Assembly: GCF_023015805.1 (NCBI RefSeq) | Contig: NZ_JALKBA010000006.1 | Location: forward strand, 1 to 64,000 | Reading direction: 5' to 3' | DNA from: Cellulophaga sp. F20128 | Lineage (GTDB): Bacteria; Bacteroidota; Bacteroidia; Flavobacteriales; Flavobacteriaceae | Length of the DNA stretch: 64,000 nucleotides | Shown: piece after piece, positions 61,283 through 64,000 of the stretch | Numbering within the stretch: the stretch's first letter is position 1 | Layout of the letters: each line of letters starts with the position of its first letter | Position numbers and translations under genes: made by a program | The notes under the pieces: model-generated | What the model was told of the DNA's origin: nothing | Databases searched by the model: none | Seen by the model: only the letters and a program-made list of their open reading frames with translations

Positions 61283-61966
61283 ATGAAAACGATTGTTATT
61301 ATTGGAGGTAGTAAGGGCATTGGCTTAGCCATCGCTAAAGCACATATTGAAACACATAAGGTTGTAGAGGTAAGTAGGTCAGTAGCAGATCTAGAACATC
61401 AAAACTTAACGCATTACCCATGTAATGTCCTTACCGATGAGTTGCCAATGATAGACCACATAGACAGTCTTGTTTATTGTCCTGGGAGTATTAATTTAAA
61501 ACCTATTACTCGGCTAGGTATAGAAGACTTTAGAGAAGACTTTGAAATTAATGTCATTGGAGCAGTCAAGACCATTAAACACTATTTAAATACGCTTAAA
61601 AAGGGTTCTAACCCTTCTATTTTATTGTTTAGTACTGTAGCCACTAAACTAGGAATGCCTTACCATGCTAGCATAGCAGCGGCTAAGGGCGGTGTAGAAG
61701 GCCTTGTGAAGTCTTTAGCAGCAGAACTAGCACCAAGCATACGTGTTAATGCTATTGCCCCAACAGTTACAGATACAAGCTTGGCAGCTAAGCTATTGCG
61801 CAACGATAAAATGATTGAAAACATAAAAGAAAGGCACCCTCTAAAACGCCTTTTAGATCCTTCAGATGTTGCTCATATGGCTCATTTTTTATTAAGTGAA
61901 AAGGCTCTAAATATATCTGGGCAAGTTTTAGAGATCGATTGCGGTATCGTAAACTTAAAACTGTAA
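61283..61966 (+). CDS. Short-chain dehydrogenase/reductase
   Basis: 227 residues. The NAD(P) motif IIGGSKGIGLAIAK is at the start; the usual catalytic tetrad region is LLFSTVATKLGMPYHASIAAAKGGVEGLVKS with Tyr and Lys (YHASIAAAK). The closing VRVNAIAPTVTDT-like piece (SIRVNAIAPTVTDT) and LSEKALNISGQVLEIDCG are typical. Substrate unknown. It stops one base before the glutathione peroxidase gene, so the two are one transcript. Confidence 0.93.
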   Translation: MKTIVIIGGSKGIGLAIAKAHIETHKVVEVSRSVADLEHQNLTHYPCNVLTDELPMIDHIDSLVYCPGSINLKPITRLGIEDFREDFEINVIGAVKTIKHYLNTLKKGSNPSILLFSTVATKLGMPYHASIAAAKGGVEGLVKSLAAELAPSIRVNAIAPTVTDTSLAAKLLRNDKMIENIKERHPLKRLLDPSDVAHMAHFLLSEKALNISGQVLEIDCGIVNLKL

Positions 61967-61967
61967 A

Positions 61968-62516
61968 ATGAAAAGATTGCTTATGATTTTATTCTTTCCT
62001 ATCTTTTTTTCATGCGGTTCAAAAACAATATCAGAACCTAAGCTTAGCATTTATGACATCGCAATTAATGAAATAACAGGATCTCCTATTGATTTGGCTG
62101 ATTTTAAAGGTAAAAAAATACTTTTTGTAAACGTAGCTTCTAAATGTGGATTTACGGGTCAGTATAAAGAGTTACAGCAACTCTACAACACCTACCAAGA
62201 CAAGCTAATGATTATTGGTTTACCTTGTAACCAATTTGGAAGCCAAGAAGCAGGTTCTAACGAAGAAATTGAAACCTTTTGTCAATTAAATTACGGTGTA
62301 ACTTTTTTAATGACCGAAAAAATAAGTGTCAAAGGAGACAAGCAACATCCATTGTACGCCTGGTTAACACAAAAAGAGCGCAATGGTAAAACCAATACAA
62401 CCGTAAAATGGAATTTTCAAAAATATTTGGTAGATGAAAAAGGTAGGTTAATAGACTACTTCTATTCTACTACAAATCCGTTAAGTAAAAAAATAACAAA
62501 ACATATAACGGGCTAA
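61968..62516 (+). CDS. Glutathione peroxidase family lipoprotein
   Basis: 182 residues. Signal ends FFSC with lipidation at about Cys16. Active-site Cys is in VNVASKCGFTGQYKEL, with the partner Gln in LPCNQFGSQEAG and the Trp-Asn pair in KWNFQKYLVD. It reduces hydroperoxides with a thiol donor (thioredoxin is likely, since bacterial forms rarely use glutathione). Lies directly after the SDR gene in a stress cluster. Confidence 0.94.
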   Translation: MKRLLMILFFPIFFSCGSKTISEPKLSIYDIAINEITGSPIDLADFKGKKILFVNVASKCGFTGQYKELQQLYNTYQDKLMIIGLPCNQFGSQEAGSNEEIETFCQLNYGVTFLMTEKISVKGDKQHPLYAWLTQKERNGKTNTTVKWNFQKYLVDEKGRLIDYFYSTTNPLSKKITKHITG

Positions 62517-62675
62517 GACATAGCTTGTATATTTAGAAACAGTTAGGTCTTAGATCAACTACATCAAAGTATACACCATACACCAAGAAAGATAGGCTTG
62601 CTACAATAAACTACTTTAAGTACATTTTCTAGTTTGTAAAGCAGGAGATACAATGTAGATATAAAAAACGCACTT

Positions 62676-63137
62676 ATGAAACTAGCTAAATTTACCACAC
62701 TTTTCCTTGTTTTAAATTTCGGCGCCTTAGCACTGGGTATGTGGCTTATGAACAATGGCCCGCAAACCACTTGGTACATGCAACTGAATAAGGCTCCTTG
62801 GACGCCTCCAGGTTGGGTTTTTGGTTTTGCTTGGACCACCATAATGATTTGCTTTGCCTTTTATATGGCGTATGTAGCAAAAAACAGCAACAACTTTAAG
62901 TATATTATTCCCTTTGCCCTACAGTGGCTTTTAAATGTTGGGTGGAATTATGCCTTTTTTAACCAACATTATGTTGGCATAGGATTACTTGTAATTGTTG
63001 CGCTAACACTAGTTGTTATTTACATCCCTTTACGCTACCGGAAAGAAACTGGAAATAAATGGCTCTTATTGCTTCCTTATTGTGTTTGGTTAATTATAGC
63101 AACTTCTTTAAATGCCTATATTTTAATCTATAACTAA
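62676..63137 (+). CDS. TspO/MBR family tryptophan-rich sensory protein
   Basis: 153 residues with five membrane helices. Family motifs: LGMWLMNNGPQTTWYMQLNKAPWTPPGWVF near the start, FAWTTIMICFAFYMAYV, PFALQWLLNVGWNYAFF and PYCVWLIIATSLNAYIL. TspO proteins bind porphyrins and respond to light and oxygen. It touches the SRPBCC gene (stop and start are adjacent) and sits in a probable light/oxidative-stress cluster. Confidence 0.95.
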   Translation: MKLAKFTTLFLVLNFGALALGMWLMNNGPQTTWYMQLNKAPWTPPGWVFGFAWTTIMICFAFYMAYVAKNSNNFKYIIPFALQWLLNVGWNYAFFNQHYVGIGLLVIVALTLVVIYIPLRYRKETGNKWLLLLPYCVWLIIATSLNAYILIYN

Positions 63138-63665
63138 ATGAAAATTTACCGCTTACATAAAAAACAAAATTTGCCAATAGGCATAGATACAGCTTGGGAA
63201 TTTTTATCGAATCCTGAAAATTTAAAAATTATTACTCCAGACTATATGGGGTTTAAAACACTTTCCGGAGCAGACAGACCCATGTACCAGGGGCAGGTCA
63301 TACAGTATAGCGTAACTCCTGTGTTAGGGATAAAAACAAAATGGGTGACAGAAATCACCCATATGGTGCCAAACCAATATTTTGTAGATGAACAGCGCTT
63401 TGGCCCCTATGCATTTTGGCACCACAAACACTTTATAAAAGAAATAAATGGTGGTGTAGAAATGGAAGATATTATTGACTATAAGCTGCCTTTAGGGATA
63501 ATAGGTGAACTTGTGCAGCCATTTCTTGTACAACCAAAGTTAGATGAGATTTTTAGCTATAGAAAAACGAAGTTAGTCCAGTTATTTGGCACCTATGAAC
63601 AGCAAGAGGGTAACTTATGCTTTGCTAACAATGCAGAAGTACGACCAGAATACAAGGAAAAATAA
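63138..63665 (+). CDS. SRPBCC (START-like) family protein
   Basis: 175 residues. A ligand-binding START-like fold is visible: QNLPIGIDTAWEFLSNPENLKIITPDYMGF, ITHMVPNQYFVDEQRFGPYAFWHHKHFIKE and a C-terminal helix (VQPFLVQPKLDEIFSYRKTKL). Similar proteins are labelled cell-division-inhibitor-like; function unknown. They recur beside photolyase and TspO genes. It begins immediately after the TspO stop codon. Confidence 0.9.
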   Translation: MKIYRLHKKQNLPIGIDTAWEFLSNPENLKIITPDYMGFKTLSGADRPMYQGQVIQYSVTPVLGIKTKWVTEITHMVPNQYFVDEQRFGPYAFWHHKHFIKEINGGVEMEDIIDYKLPLGIIGELVQPFLVQPKLDEIFSYRKTKLVQLFGTYEQQEGNLCFANNAEVRPEYKEK

Positions 63666-63864
63666 ACTTCCCGACATTAAATTAGTGTCATTTTATTTCA
63701 CGAAATAACAATTCTTCGGATTTTTTCCTTATCTTATAGTGTTCTCTTGTAGATATTAGTAACAGTACCACTCCCCCAATTCCAATTCATTTCTTACTTT
63801 GATTCCTAAAAATTATTAAATTATGGAAGCAAATTATTAATTACTTTTTAAAACCAAATGTAGT

Positions 63865-64000
63865 ATGATTGATATCTTAAGATTACTGTTTGAATTTGGT
63901 TCTGTAATTGTATTTTGTATGTTACAATTTATTATCTACCCTTCCTTAAAATTCTATTCTAAAGATGAATTAATAAAGTGGTACCACTTGGAAAGAGATC
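63865..64000 (+). CDS. Membrane protein, N-terminal fragment (cut by the window edge)
   Basis: 45 codons remain in frame: MIDILRLLFEFGSVIVFCML followed by QFIIYPSLKFYSKDELIKWY. One hydrophobic helix (about 8-27) and a YPSLKFYS motif suggest a small membrane protein, perhaps related to DUF4149/DUF1772-like proteins. The family cannot be settled from this piece. It is the next gene of the SDR-GPx-TspO-SRPBCC run. Confidence 0.55.
   Translation, partial: MIDILRLLFEFGSVIVFCMLQFIIYPSLKFYSKDELIKWYHLERD

Noticed and set aside
1-64000. CRISPR arrays, insertion sequences, prophage genes or toxin-antitoxin pairs with known families
   Set aside because: No regularly spaced repeats, transposase, integrase or phage structural genes were seen on either strand.

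Overview
The window is a contiguous, gene-dense, AT-rich piece of chromosome from a member of the Bacteroidota, most likely a marine Flavobacteriaceae. Pointers are: a SusC/SusD pair, a PorP/SprF-type protein, a fused CcsBA cytochrome c synthase, the bacillithiol enzyme BshB1, DUF2911 and DUF2520 proteins, lipoprotein signals ending in S-C followed by acidic residues, and promoters of the Bacteroidota type (TTG, about 20 bases, TAnnTTTG). No rRNA, phage, insertion sequence or CRISPR array was seen; one tRNA gene (His) is present. Species cannot be named from the sequence.

Layout. 1-14.6 kb is a carbohydrate locus, nearly all on the minus strand: a cut-off sugar isomerase/epimerase, SusD and SusC, a phytanoyl-CoA-dioxygenase-like oxygenase divergent from an AraC regulator, two tandem endonuclease/exonuclease/phosphatase-fold proteins, a beta-helix lipoprotein, galT, galK and a GntR regulator. 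14.7-19.5 kb holds a PD40/TPR protein, a PorP/SprF-SPOR fusion and a LuxR-type response regulator whose phospho-acceptor Asp is Glu; its non-coding gaps are rich in inverted repeats. 19.6-25 kb has a SatD/DUF3307/membrane-protein operon with a palindromic operator, a DnaQ-like exonuclease/GIY-YIG fusion, and a FAD oxidoreductase. 25.1-26.2 kb is a metallo-beta-lactamase-fold gene broken by one in-frame TAA. 26.5-29.4 kb is a His-rich protein plus TonB receptor, probably for metal uptake. 30-36.5 kb includes a sulfatase-uxaA-uxaB-SGNH operon feeding uronate from a sulfated glycan into the altronate pathway. 36.8-49.8 kb is mostly housekeeping: M28 peptidase, tRNA-His, TPR histidine kinase, BshB1, a transsulfuration enzyme, a zincin lipoprotein, CcsBA, truncated hemoglobin, DUF2520, KdsC-like phosphatase, Maf. 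49.8-51.2 kb is an AT-rich accessory insert with a damaged lipoprotein gene and a small membrane protein. 51.2-58.9 kb carries a lipoprotein, a small MscS channel, a PIG-L deacetylase, a 33-residue membrane peptide, a sodium:solute symporter, DUF2911 and a beta-propeller protein. 59-64 kb (NAD-binding/DUF2867, a small protein, SDR, glutathione peroxidase, TspO, SRPBCC, a cut-off membrane protein) looks like a light- or oxidative-stress cluster.

How they work together. The SusCD pair, the beta-helix protein and galK/galT would import, cut and metabolise a galactose-containing glycan, while the sulfatase/Uxa operon handles a sulfated, uronate-containing one. The most unusual pieces are the PD40 / PorP-SPOR / pseudo-receiver block, three genes whose -7 box lies exactly four bases before the start codon (probable leaderless mRNAs), two genes interrupted by a single TAA, and several small genes (50, 58 and 33 residues) that are easily missed.
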